Positions 8,593 to 16,463 of a DNA stretch of 57,831 nt are shown piece after piece. The DNA lies in IMG/VR virus record IMGVR_UViG_3300006789_000027, positions 1 through 57,831 of that record. One strand, given 5' to 3'. The DNA is from a virus. The translations under genes and the position numbers were made by a program. A model generated the notes under the pieces. It was not told where the DNA came from, did not search any database, and worked only from the letters and a program-made list of their open reading frames with translations. Each line of letters begins with the position of its first letter. Position 1 is the stretch's first letter.

Positions 8593-9415
8593 TATAGTAG
8601 GTGATTTATTTCATGTAGGTCATTTGAATTTGTTTAAACAGGCTAGAGAGTTTGGAGACTTATTGATAGTTGGAGTTCATTCGGACGCCACAGTAGAATC
8701 TTATAAAAGAAAACCTGTCATAGAAGAAAACTATAGGTACGAGATTGTTAAAAATTGCAGACTAGTGGATGAGATTATAGAAAACGCTCCTAGGATGATT
8801 ACTAAGGAGTTTATTGATAGGCACAACATAGATGTGGTTGTACACGGAGATGACCCCAGCCCAGAGTTTGAAGAACAACATAAAGTACCTTTAGCTTTGG
8901 GTATTATGAAGTATGTTAAGTATACTAAAGGGATATCGTCAACGGAAATTATAAAAAAAACACAGGACGTTGCTGATAGGAAAAATCTTAAAGCTGAAAA
9001 AGAAATAGTTAAAGTTAGATCTAAATTGAATAATAAAATGCTTCATTGTGTTTACAGAGCGTCTGAATTAGTTTCGGGAAGGACGGAGTTAATTGAGCCT
9101 GATAATTTTATTCAGTGTGCTTATTTAAAGATGGATAAGGGCAAAACCTTTAGAGCACATAAACATATCTGGAAGAAGCCTTGCTTTGAGGAAATGATTG
9201 CTCAAGAAAGTTGGGTAGTAATTCGAGGTAGTGTAAAAGTGCATTTTTTTGACACGGAAATGCAGCCTTTAGAAACGCACATACTTAAAGCAGGAGATGC
9301 CTCGTTTACTTTAGAAGGAGGGCATACCTATGAGATTTTAGAGGATAACACCCTAGTATACGAATATAAAACCGGCCCCTACGAAGGCCAAGAATTAGAT
9401 AAGGTATTTAATTAG
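8573..9415 (+). CDS. CTP:(amino)alkylphosphonate cytidylyltransferase fused to a cupin domain
   Basis: 280 aa. Residues 1-130 are a nucleotidyltransferase of the ethanolamine-/choline-phosphate cytidylyltransferase type: HVGH at 14-17 and ISSTEII at 121-127, both nucleotide-binding signatures. Residues ~150-280 form a cupin-like barrel (FRAHKH, VVIRGSVKVHFF, ILKAGDASF). Located straight after the AEP transaminase, it probably makes CMP-AEP from CTP and AEP for transfer onto a glycan or lipid. The fused cupin is unusual; it may bind the substrate or regulate, or be an independent epimerase-like activity. It overlaps phnW by 20 nt. Confidence 0.75.
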   Translation: MKRVYADIVGDLFHVGHLNLFKQAREFGDLLIVGVHSDATVESYKRKPVIEENYRYEIVKNCRLVDEIIENAPRMITKEFIDRHNIDVVVHGDDPSPEFEEQHKVPLALGIMKYVKYTKGISSTEIIKKTQDVADRKNLKAEKEIVKVRSKLNNKMLHCVYRASELVSGRTELIEPDNFIQCAYLKMDKGKTFRAHKHIWKKPCFEEMIAQESWVVIRGSVKVHFFDTEMQPLETHILKAGDASFTLEGGHTYEILEDNTLVYEYKTGPYEGQELDKVFN

Positions 9416-9416
9416 A

Positions 9417-10007
9417 ATGAATTTTAACACGGTAAAAGAATTTGAGAATACCATAGCAGAGTTCTACGGAGCTCCTTATGGAGTTGCTGTAGATTGCTGC
9501 ACTCATGGAGTAGAACTAGCTCTGCGATATACCTGTGCAGAGTCAATTACAGTCCCAACTAGAACCTATATTTCTATTCCTTTTCTAGCTAATAAACTAG
9601 GAATAGAGTTGCAGTGGACAACAAAGGAGTGGGAAGACTACTATTATTTAACGCCTGAAGTTATAGATGCAGCTGTATTGTGGACTAGAAATAGCTATAT
9701 TCCTGGAACCTATATGTGCTTAAGTTTTCAATTCCAGAAACATTTAAGTTTAGGGAGAGGAGGTATGATCCTAACAGATAACGAATCTGCCGCTTTAAAT
9801 CTTAAAAAGATGTCTTATGACGGCAGACTTCCCGATAAGCCCTGGAGAAATCAAGATATTAGTAGTATGGGATATCATTATTACATGACTCCTGAGACTG
9901 CACAGAACGGATTAGATAAGTTTGAAGAGGCGAAAAATAGAAATCCTCGCCAATGGAAATGGAAAGACTGGCCTGATCTAAGAAATATGAAAATATTTAA
10001 CACCTAG
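9417..10007 (+). CDS. Short DegT/DnrJ/EryC1-type aminotransferase
   Basis: 196 aa, about half the usual 370-400 aa. It retains the PLP core: DCCTHGVELAL (phosphate loop), TRTYISIPFLAN, and the Schiff-base region SFQFQKHLSLGRGGM with Lys108. The C-terminal small domain that normally completes the dimer and sugar pocket is missing, and the gene ends cleanly with a stop. With the GDP-mannose dehydratase next to it, amination of GDP-4-keto-6-deoxymannose (perosamine-type) is the natural guess. It could equally be inactive. No frameshift is visible. Confidence 0.65.
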   Translation: MNFNTVKEFENTIAEFYGAPYGVAVDCCTHGVELALRYTCAESITVPTRTYISIPFLANKLGIELQWTTKEWEDYYYLTPEVIDAAVLWTRNSYIPGTYMCLSFQFQKHLSLGRGGMILTDNESAALNLKKMSYDGRLPDKPWRNQDISSMGYHYYMTPETAQNGLDKFEEAKNRNPRQWKWKDWPDLRNMKIFNT

Positions 10008-10021
10008 GACTATTATAGAAC

Positions 10022-10984
10022 ATGCAAAAAGTAGCGTTAATTACAGGAATCTCTGGGCAGGACGGAAGTTATCTATCAGAGTACCTTCTCTCGAAAGGGT
10101 ATGAAGTACATGGTATCGTTCGTCGCAACTCAGTAGCGGAAAATCAAGACAGTAGGATTGCTCATCTGGACGTAACTTGTCACTACGGAGACTTGTCAGA
10201 CATTCACTCCCTGCATAGAATTGTATCAGAGGTAAAGCCCGATGAAGTTTATAACCTTGGAGCCCAAAGCCATGTAAGAGTTAGCTTTGATGTCCCCGCA
10301 TTCACAATCCAGACGAATGCTATTGGCGTTTTGAATATTCTTGAGGTTTGCCGCATTCATGTTCCCAATGTAAAGTTTTATCAGGCTAGTTCCTCTGAGA
10401 TGTTTGGAAACTCTGTTGATGAGGATGGTTACCAAAGAAAGACTACCCCCATGATGCCCACTTCTCCGTATGGCTGTGCAAAAGTAATGGGGTACAATTT
10501 GGTTCGTCACTATAGAGCAGCGTATAATATGCACACTTGTAACGGCATTCTTTTTAATCACGAGTCCCCTCGTAGAGGATCAAACTTTGTCACTAATAAG
10601 ATTGTAAAAGGAGCAATTGAAATTAAAAAAGGTATTAGAGATACTTTAGCTTTGGGAAATTTAGATGCGTCTAGAGATTGGGGTCACTCTAAAGATTATG
10701 TAAGAGCCATGCATTTAATTAGTAATCATTCAGAGGCTTCTGATTGGGTGGTTGCCACGGGGGAAAGTAGAACTATTAGGGAGATGTGCGATGTAACCTT
10801 TTCATTGTTAGGTTTAAACTATAAAGATTATGTTACGGTAGATCCTAGGTTTTTTAGACCTCAAGAATTAGATTTTCTAAAAGGAGATTCTTCGGAAATC
10901 AGGAAAAAACTAAATTGGAAACCTAAGTACACATTCGAAGGTATGGTTTCGGAAATGGTTGATCATTGGATGAATATACTGTAA
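10022..10984 (+). CDS. gmd: GDP-mannose 4,6-dehydratase
   Basis: 320 aa extended SDR. ALITGISGQDGSYL gives the NADP-binding loop with the GQDG typical of Gmd; NLGAQSHVRVSF, then SSSEMFGN and the catalytic tyrosine-lysine pair in SPYGCAKVMG; LGNLDASRDWGHSKDYV is a family signature. It converts GDP-D-mannose to GDP-4-dehydro-6-deoxy-D-mannose, precursor of fucose, rhamnose or perosamine units. No fucose synthase is in the window; the neighbouring DegT protein is a candidate next step. Confidence 0.9.
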   Translation: MQKVALITGISGQDGSYLSEYLLSKGYEVHGIVRRNSVAENQDSRIAHLDVTCHYGDLSDIHSLHRIVSEVKPDEVYNLGAQSHVRVSFDVPAFTIQTNAIGVLNILEVCRIHVPNVKFYQASSSEMFGNSVDEDGYQRKTTPMMPTSPYGCAKVMGYNLVRHYRAAYNMHTCNGILFNHESPRRGSNFVTNKIVKGAIEIKKGIRDTLALGNLDASRDWGHSKDYVRAMHLISNHSEASDWVVATGESRTIREMCDVTFSLLGLNYKDYVTVDPRFFRPQELDFLKGDSSEIRKKLNWKPKYTFEGMVSEMVDHWMNIL

Positions 10985-11045
10985 GTATTCTTTTCAAAAA
11001 GGAATAGGAATTACATATAATTGTATAAAATCTCAAGTAAAAGTA

Positions 11046-11055
11046 CTTTAATATA
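11046..11055 (+). promoter_or_regulatory. CTTTAATATA box 2 nt before uvsX ATG
   Basis: One of several AT-rich boxes placed directly before start codons (also 14185, 21481, 21672, and 23405 before a structured RNA). It resembles a phage late or middle -10 element. If it is a -10 box the transcript would be leaderless or start inside the gene. Confidence 0.4.
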
Positions 11056-11057
11056 GT

Positions 11058-12023
11058 ATGAGCATCTTAGATGATATTTGTAAGGATTTAGAGAACGCTT
11101 CGGTGCTCTCAAAAGAAAGCCAAATTTTTGGTTACGTGGACTCAGGTTCCTATGCCCTTAACAAAGTAATTTCGGGAGATTACAACGGAGGATATCCTAT
11201 TGGGGGTATTACAGAGATTTTCGGAGAAAGTAGTACGGCAAAAACCGTATTCCTCACCCACGCTTTTATTGGAGCCCAAAAGAAAGGTTATTATACCGTA
11301 ATGGTAGACAATGAGCATGCGTACTCTCCAGACTTCGCAGAGAAACTTGGGTTAGATACGAGCAAATTAATCTACGCAGAACCCGAATCATTAGAGGATT
11401 GTTTTGAGTTTATTGAAAAATCAATTTTGGCAATTCGCAAGAAAGACCCTAAAACCCCAATTCTCGTAGGGTATGATTCTATTGGAACATCCCCTACCAA
11501 TAAAGAGCTTTCAGATGGTTTTGGAAAGAACTCTGAGATGGGAGGAGCCCTCAGAGCTAAAGTAGCAGGGCAATGCCTAAGAAGAATTAATACTTTGCTA
11601 AGAAAGCATAAAGCAGGTTTAATCATTATTAACCAGATTAGAAGCAAGGTGGGAGTAATGTTTGGGGACCCTCGTACCAAGGCAGGAGGAGGCAAGGCAC
11701 TTCTTTACTATTGTGGAACCGCGTTAGAAACAGCATCGAGTAAGAGCGACCAAATGTTTGATGACCGTAAAAACCCTCTAGGTATTACAGGAACTATCAA
11801 GGCTGTAAAAAATAAAATAACAAAACCGTTCCAAACCTGTGAATTTAAGCTTTTATATGATGAAGGTTTAGTTTCCGAGCACGGACTAACCGAGTCCTAT
11901 TATAAAGATGGACTTGCGACTAAGCCAACACAGGGATGGTTCTCTATTGATGAGGGTAAGACCAAGCATCGAAAGGGAGACCTAGACAGAAAAATCGCAG
12001 ACAAACTAGAAGATGGACAATAG
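11058..12023 (+). CDS. uvsX: RecA/UvsX-like recombinase
   Basis: 321 aa. Walker A GESSTAKT at residues 56-63, DNEHAY strand, Walker-B-like ILVGYDSIG, and the L2-region LIIINQIRSKVG fit the RecA/UvsX core. It should form a nucleoprotein filament for recombination-dependent phage DNA replication and repair. It is preceded by CTTTAATATA three bases before the ATG, a motif repeated at other starts in this window. The C-terminus overlaps a small membrane-protein gene by 11 nt. Confidence 0.88.
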   Translation: MSILDDICKDLENASVLSKESQIFGYVDSGSYALNKVISGDYNGGYPIGGITEIFGESSTAKTVFLTHAFIGAQKKGYYTVMVDNEHAYSPDFAEKLGLDTSKLIYAEPESLEDCFEFIEKSILAIRKKDPKTPILVGYDSIGTSPTNKELSDGFGKNSEMGGALRAKVAGQCLRRINTLLRKHKAGLIIINQIRSKVGVMFGDPRTKAGGGKALLYYCGTALETASSKSDQMFDDRKNPLGITGTIKAVKNKITKPFQTCEFKLLYDEGLVSEHGLTESYYKDGLATKPTQGWFSIDEGKTKHRKGDLDRKIADKLEDGQ

Positions 12024-12279
12024 CACGTTTTATATGATTATGGGAGCATTCATTGGAATCTCTCTATACCAGGTATACCAACATATTTCTTTTTTAAGGT
12101 CGGAAGGAAAACGTAAAAAAGAAGAGGATGCAAAGCAGAGAGAGCTTGTTATTTTAAGACTTAGCTCTGAAGTAAAAGCTGTAAAAAGCCTTTTGGGTGA
12201 GATGCAGAAAGAAAGAGAGTTGGAAGAAGTTCGATTATTAACAGAAGGATTAAAACATGCCGAGAGTAACATCTCTTAA
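12013..12279 (+). CDS. Small membrane-anchored coiled-coil protein
   Basis: 88 aa. One N-terminal hydrophobic segment (about residues 6-20), then a highly charged helix rich in Lys, Glu and Leu with coiled-coil periodicity. It overlaps uvsX by 11 nt and the next cupin gene by 23 nt. Function not recognised; an inner-membrane tether or spanin-like role is possible but unsupported. Confidence 0.6.
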   Translation: MDNSTFYMIMGAFIGISLYQVYQHISFLRSEGKRKKEEDAKQRELVILRLSSEVKAVKSLLGEMQKERELEEVRLLTEGLKHAESNIS

Positions 12280-12682
12280 TAAGTTCGCTGATTCTCGAGG
12301 ATGGAGTTTAAATGACATTTATGCTCAGATTCCATTAACAAGCAGACAGCAAGTAAATTTTTCTATCTTGTATCCGGGAATTGTAAAAGCCTGGCACAGA
12401 CATAAACATCAAGATGATTATTTTTGTGTTCTTACAGGCATGGCTCAGGTAGGAGTTTACTCTGATGAAAATGGAGCCGAAAAATTTTTCATAGGAGAGC
12501 ATAACCCTGCAGTTATTCATATTAAGGCAGGAGAATGGCATGGACTTACCGCCATAGGAGATAAGCCTGTAGGTTTGCTTTATATGGTTACTAAGGACTA
12601 TAACCCTAATGAGCCAGATGAAGAAAGAGCTGGACATTTAAGTTTTGTGGATGATGAGTGGTGGAAACCGGAGAATAAGTGA
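12257..12682 (+). CDS. Cupin, dTDP-4-dehydrorhamnose 3,5-epimerase-like (RmlC-like)
   Basis: 141 aa single cupin. DSRGW near the N-terminus, NFSILYPGIVKAWHRHKHQDD and CVLTGMAQVGVY, then HIKAGEWHGL match RmlC/sugar 3-keto-isomerase cupins, including the His expected to act as base. ATG is preceded by AGAAGGA. It would act with rmlA, rmlB and rmlD, which lie about 3 kb downstream, in making dTDP-L-rhamnose or a related sugar. The separation from the other rml genes leaves some doubt on substrate. Confidence 0.7.
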   Translation: MPRVTSLNKFADSRGWSLNDIYAQIPLTSRQQVNFSILYPGIVKAWHRHKHQDDYFCVLTGMAQVGVYSDENGAEKFFIGEHNPAVIHIKAGEWHGLTAIGDKPVGLLYMVTKDYNPNEPDEERAGHLSFVDDEWWKPENK

Positions 12683-12897
12683 TGATTGAATCGTTTTTGG
12701 GGTTTGTTATTTTTATAGGGATTATTGCCTATTTTGTATGGGGATTTTTCTTAGGGCCTTTGCTTCTTATTACAGGGAAATTAGACCCTCCCCCTGAGGA
12801 AAAGAATAAAGCAGTTAAGCCGAAAGCTAAAGAGTACAAAATTAAGGGTCACGTTGTGCCTATACGTTCTGAATATGACCCAGAATACGAATTATAA
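12679..12897 (+). CDS. Small membrane protein
   Basis: 72 aa. N-terminal 35 residues are strongly hydrophobic (one or two membrane passes), followed by a proline- and lysine-rich cytoplasmic tail. ATGA overlap with the cupin gene and TAATG overlap with the next gene show translational coupling. No family recognised. Confidence 0.55.
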   Translation: MMIESFLGFVIFIGIIAYFVWGFFLGPLLLITGKLDPPPEEKNKAVKPKAKEYKIKGHVVPIRSEYDPEYEL

Positions 12898-13070
12898 TGG
12901 GACGTATTAAAGAATCAGATAAGTATGAGTGGCACGGAGTAAAATGTGCCGGTTGTGGGGAGAGGCAAACTATTCGATTAGGCATAGGAACCATTTTAAC
13001 TTCTGACAGGTTTAATGATCGTCACGAGTATATTTGCCCGAAATGCAAAAAAGGAAAAAAGGGTAAGTGA
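12897..13070 (+). CDS. 57-aa zinc-ribbon protein
   Basis: A short gene that starts in the TAATG junction with the previous gene. It carries two Cys pairs, KCAGCGER (residues 17-24) and ICPKCKK (46-52), spaced as a zinc ribbon, and ends in a basic GKKGK tail. It likely binds nucleic acid or a protein partner. The Cys spacing and coupling support it as real. Confidence 0.7.
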   Translation: MGRIKESDKYEWHGVKCAGCGERQTIRLGIGTILTSDRFNDRHEYICPKCKKGKKGK

Positions 13071-13092
13071 AAGGGTATATAAAAGGAATACT

Positions 13093-13599
13093 ATGCATCT
13101 CTTCAATTCACAATACGAATCTTCCATGGACGCTTTCGACTTTGACAAGGAGTTTAGGCTCTTTGCAGAGGCTAAAATGGAAACTGAGAGTGGACGATTT
13201 GTCGGATACTCGGACGCTAAAATCATGGAAGTACTTAGAGAAGAATTCTCTATGTTTAAAAATGCTTCTCCTAATAAAGAAGGAGAGGCTGAAGCTAAAA
13301 AATCCAAGATTCCATCCTTTAAGTCTATCGGACAAGCCCTAAAGACCTCCAACTACGGTCAAATTTTTACTACTCCGCAGTCTGATAGGATTTATGTAAT
13401 CACCAAGGGTACTTGGGGAGAGAAGTCTACCGATAAAGTAGTAAAAGGATTCCCTCTTAGTACAGACATGGCAAAAATCAAGAAGTATTCCAAGAGAACA
13501 AAAGTAAAGCATGGAGGTTCTTCTCCCGAAAGCCTCTCTAAAGACGAAGTAACCCCTTCAATCTTGAAGAAACGGTCAATCAAGCCCACCGACACATAA
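13093..13599 (+). CDS. Uncharacterised basic protein
   Basis: 168 aa from the ATG at 13093, chosen because AAAAGGAATACT gives a good ribosome site; a longer in-frame start at 13015 would lie inside the zinc-ribbon gene. The protein is mixed alpha/beta with a Lys-rich middle and tail. No recognised domain. It is followed after 2 nt by another basic protein. Confidence 0.55.
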   Translation: MHLFNSQYESSMDAFDFDKEFRLFAEAKMETESGRFVGYSDAKIMEVLREEFSMFKNASPNKEGEAEAKKSKIPSFKSIGQALKTSNYGQIFTTPQSDRIYVITKGTWGEKSTDKVVKGFPLSTDMAKIKKYSKRTKVKHGGSSPESLSKDEVTPSILKKRSIKPTDT

Positions 13600-13601
13600 T
13601 T

Positions 13602-13823
13602 ATGGTATCCAGCAGACAACGTAGAGCAAACAGAATTGCAACCCTTGCCGCAGAACGAGCAGAACGAGCAGAACGAGCAGAGCTTGAAGGCGTAGAAGGG
13701 GTAGAAGAAAAGCCTAAGGCTAAAAAGGCTAAAAAGGCTAAAGCTAAAAAAGCTTCTAAGCCGAAAGAGGAAGAGAAGTCGATGAGAGAAAAATTCTCTG
13801 AGATTTTCAAGAAAGATAAGTAA
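13602..13823 (+). CDS. Low-complexity Lys/Glu/Ala protein
   Basis: 73 aa with two micro-repeat tracts: Ala-Glu-Arg repeated from a 9-bp unit near 13652-13681, and Lys-Ala-Lys repeats from 13713. It is probably helical and highly charged, like small phage DNA-binding or head-associated peptides. Overlaps the next start by one base (TAATG). Confidence 0.5.
   Translation: MVSSRQRRANRIATLAAERAERAERAELEGVEGVEEKPKAKKAKKAKAKKASKPKEEEKSMREKFSEIFKKDK
13652..13681 (+). repeat. 9-bp tandem repeat (GAACGAGCA, three copies)
   Basis: In-frame microsatellite inside the low-complexity gene at 13602; each unit adds Ala-Glu-Arg. Such tracts change length by slippage without breaking the frame. Confidence 0.8.
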
Positions 13824-14164
13824 TGGCAACAACCTATCATCCTCGCAAACCTTATTTCTCCCCTAATAGGATTCAGCTTGTAGGGAAGGAAATTATTCGT
13901 GATTGTGCGGAGGATAGAGTTCGTGCGTTGGAGGCTTTTGATTATTATAAAGGGATGGTGGACGCCAACCCAGAGGATGATAAATCAAAGTCCGAAATGA
14001 TCAAAGCTCTAGAGCTGTCTATGGAAGCTAACAACCGAAAAATTAAAATGTTAGACACTATGGTAAAGCTCGCAATCCACCGAGATAAGACTCAGCCAGC
14101 GAAAGCTACGGAAAAAGAGCTAGACAAGTTATCTTTTGAGGATTTTAATCAAGTAAAGAAGTGA
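13823..14164 (+). CDS. Uncharacterised helical protein
   Basis: 113 aa, mostly helical, with an N-terminal HPRKPYFSPNR segment and acidic helices after it. Coupled to the gene before by a TAATG junction. It ends 33 nt before the AAA+ gene. No family recognised. Confidence 0.5.
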   Translation: MATTYHPRKPYFSPNRIQLVGKEIIRDCAEDRVRALEAFDYYKGMVDANPEDDKSKSEMIKALELSMEANNRKIKMLDTMVKLAIHRDKTQPAKATEKELDKLSFEDFNQVKK

Positions 14165-14184
14165 TATTTGTTCATCGGTTGAGT

Positions 14185-14194
14185 CTTTAATATA
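14185..14194 (+). promoter_or_regulatory. CTTTAATATA box 3 nt before AAA+ gene ATG
   Basis: Same ten bases as before uvsX at 11046. The interval 14165-14197 holds no gene and ends in this box, as expected for a promoter starting a new unit. Confidence 0.45.
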
Positions 14195-14197
14195 ATA

Positions 14198-15436
14198 ATG
14201 ACTACCGATCACTACATCGTCTATAGCCAAGTCCTTGACTGCTTCGTAAAAGTACGCAGATTACAACCTGAGGATATTGGAAGTATTTTTGAAGCTCTGG
14301 ACAAGAAGCTTGAGAATCCTAATTTCTCAATCAATGGTCTTGTTCGGCTAATTGTAAAAAAATGCGTGGTTGGATTCGAAGCCATGCAAAAGAAGTACGG
14401 GGACGTTTCCGTATTTAACGAGGCTGTCTACGAAGCCGTTACAGAGGTGTATCCAATGCTTACCGCCGACACCGCATGTAGTCACTATAATATCGTAGAG
14501 GGTGAGGAGGAAGAAGAGATGGGGCTATTAAAGCCATATAATATGAAAGAGCTTATTTCCATCAAACAAAAGATTTCGAAAAATATTATAGGGCAAGACC
14601 AAGCTATTAATGAAATGTTTGAAACGTTCAAGCTGTTAAACTCGGGATTTGAATCCTTTGCATCCTTATTCTTCATCGGAACAACCGGAGTAGGAAAAAC
14701 AGAGCTGGCTCGTCAAACCGCTGAGCATTACCTAAAGAACCCTAAAAGGCTTTTAAAGATTAATTGTGCGGAATACGCAGGAAACCATGAATACGCTAAA
14801 CTCATCGGCAGTCCCCCTGGATATATTGGCTCCAACGAGAAAGGTATTCTTACAGAAAGAGCAGAGGAGTCATCCCAGTGGGTTATCCTGTTTGATGAGA
14901 TTGAAAAAGCTAGTGATAAGCTCCATAATCTTCTTTTGGGTCTCCTAGACGAAGGAACCATAATGGACAATAGAGGAGCCGTATTAGATTTTTCTAACTC
15001 TATAATCTTGTTTACCAGTAATGTAGGAGTAAAAGATTCCGTTAACAAGACCGCAATTGGATTTGGGGAAGATGCCGACACCTCTTTTGCTGTAGTAAGG
15101 CAGGAGATTACGAGTGCATTCAAGAAAGAATTTCCTCCAGAATTTATTAATCGTATTGACAGTGTAGTATACTTTAATCAGTTAACGCCTGAGGATGCGG
15201 CAGTTATTGCAAAGCTAAATCTTCGCAAATTACCTATCAATATTACAAAAAAGCTCGTTACCTACGTAGTAGATAATGCGTACTCTGCGGAGTTTGGAGC
15301 AAGAAACATTAAACGCTTTATTAAAAAGAATGTTACTCTGAAATTGGCAGATAAAATTCTTGAGGGAAGCACTTGTGCTAAATTCAAAGCAATCTTTAAA
15401 GATAGCACATTTACCATAGAAGAAACTAAAAAATGA
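14198..15436 (+). CDS. Clp-type AAA+ unfoldase (single D2-like ring)
   Basis: 412 aa. Residues ~125-400 match the D2 module of ClpA/ClpB/ClpX: Walker A GTTGVGKT (161-168), pore loop GSPPGYIG (204-211), Walker B VILFDEIEKA (229-238), sensor TSN (273-275), FINRID before the small domain and GARNIKRFI near the end. The N-terminal ~115 residues are unlike known Clp adaptor domains. It probably unfolds or remodels proteins by ATP hydrolysis; no ClpP gene is nearby, so it may act alone or with host ClpP. Confidence 0.82.
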   Translation: MTTDHYIVYSQVLDCFVKVRRLQPEDIGSIFEALDKKLENPNFSINGLVRLIVKKCVVGFEAMQKKYGDVSVFNEAVYEAVTEVYPMLTADTACSHYNIVEGEEEEEMGLLKPYNMKELISIKQKISKNIIGQDQAINEMFETFKLLNSGFESFASLFFIGTTGVGKTELARQTAEHYLKNPKRLLKINCAEYAGNHEYAKLIGSPPGYIGSNEKGILTERAEESSQWVILFDEIEKASDKLHNLLLGLLDEGTIMDNRGAVLDFSNSIILFTSNVGVKDSVNKTAIGFGEDADTSFAVVRQEITSAFKKEFPPEFINRIDSVVYFNQLTPEDAAVIAKLNLRKLPINITKKLVTYVVDNAYSAEFGARNIKRFIKKNVTLKLADKILEGSTCAKFKAIFKDSTFTIEETKK

Positions 15437-15696
15437 AAAGTTTAAATTTTACTTGGGGTAACGTAATCACGATAATTATTACGCTATTTGCTGCAGGAAC
15501 CGCATGGGGAATATCGAACTCTCAAATCAAAGCAAATGAAGAGAAGATAGAGGCTGTGAGAATTGAGTTTAGTTCGAATGAGAAAGATATTAAAGGTATG
15601 CTAGAGGATATCGAAACGAATATTTCGATTTTGAATATTAAAATGGCTGAAGTAGCAAAAGATATTCAATGGATTAAAGAAAATTCAGATAATTAA
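15433..15696 (+). CDS. Membrane-anchored coiled-coil protein
   Basis: 87 aa. Hydrophobic segment at residues ~9-25 (VITIIITLFAAGTAWGI) followed by a long heptad-like helix. ATGA overlap with the AAA+ gene suggests a partner relation. No recognised family. Confidence 0.55.
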   Translation: MKSLNFTWGNVITIIITLFAAGTAWGISNSQIKANEEKIEAVRIEFSSNEKDIKGMLEDIETNISILNIKMAEVAKDIQWIKENSDN

Positions 15697-15728
15697 ACAC
15701 TTCTTAAATCCTGGCACTATAATAGCTT

Positions 15729-16463
15729 ATGAAAGGAGTAATTCTTTGTGGAGGAAAAGGAAGCCGTCTTTACCCCCTAACATATTCAAACAATAAGCAC
15801 CTTCTTCCGGTATACGATAAGCCGATGGTGTATTACCCAATCAAAACTCTTGTTGATGCAGGTATTAAAGATATCCTTATTGTATTTTCAAACCATATGG
15901 AAGGGTTTATTAAAACTCTGAAGAATGGGGAAGATTTTGGGTTAGACTCCTTAAGTTATGCGTACCAAGAAGGTGATGGGGGGATTGCAGACGCATTATC
16001 AAAAGCCAAAGCATTTGTGGGGGAAGACAAATGTGCCGTAGTACTAGGGGATAATTTGATTTTTGATGATATATCCTCCGCAGTAAAAGAGTTTGAAACT
16101 TTTGGAGGGGCAATGATTTTTACTAAGAGCGTATCTGACCCTGAAAGATTTGGAGTAGTGGAGTATGACCCTGTAGGAGATGGGGTTAAGGACATTATTG
16201 AAAAGCCTGAAGTTGCCCCTTCCAACGATGCAGTTATAGGGTTGTATTTTTATGACACTACAGTATTTGATAGAATTTCAGAACTATCACCGTCCGAGAG
16301 AGATGAGTTAGAGGTTACTGACCTTAACAGAAAATATCTCGAGGATGAAGCTTTGAGCGTAAAGAAAATTCACGGAACCTGGATAGATTGTGGAACCCCC
16401 GAATCTCTTTATAAAGCTTCTAGACTAATGTTTGAAGAGCAAAATGTTAACCTAACTGTATAA
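15729..16463 (+). CDS. rmlA: Glucose-1-phosphate thymidylyltransferase
   Basis: 244 aa, a little short of the usual ~290. GVILCGGKGSRLYPLT is the nucleotide loop; KHLLPVYDKPMVYYPI, VLGDNLIFDD and DPERFGVVEYD are RmlA signatures. It makes dTDP-glucose from glucose-1-phosphate and dTTP. CTATAATAG at 15717-15725, just before the ATG, may be its promoter. A single-base overlap joins it to rmlB. Confidence 0.9.
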   Translation: MKGVILCGGKGSRLYPLTYSNNKHLLPVYDKPMVYYPIKTLVDAGIKDILIVFSNHMEGFIKTLKNGEDFGLDSLSYAYQEGDGGIADALSKAKAFVGEDKCAVVLGDNLIFDDISSAVKEFETFGGAMIFTKSVSDPERFGVVEYDPVGDGVKDIIEKPEVAPSNDAVIGLYFYDTTVFDRISELSPSERDELEVTDLNRKYLEDEALSVKKIHGTWIDCGTPESLYKASRLMFEEQNVNLTV

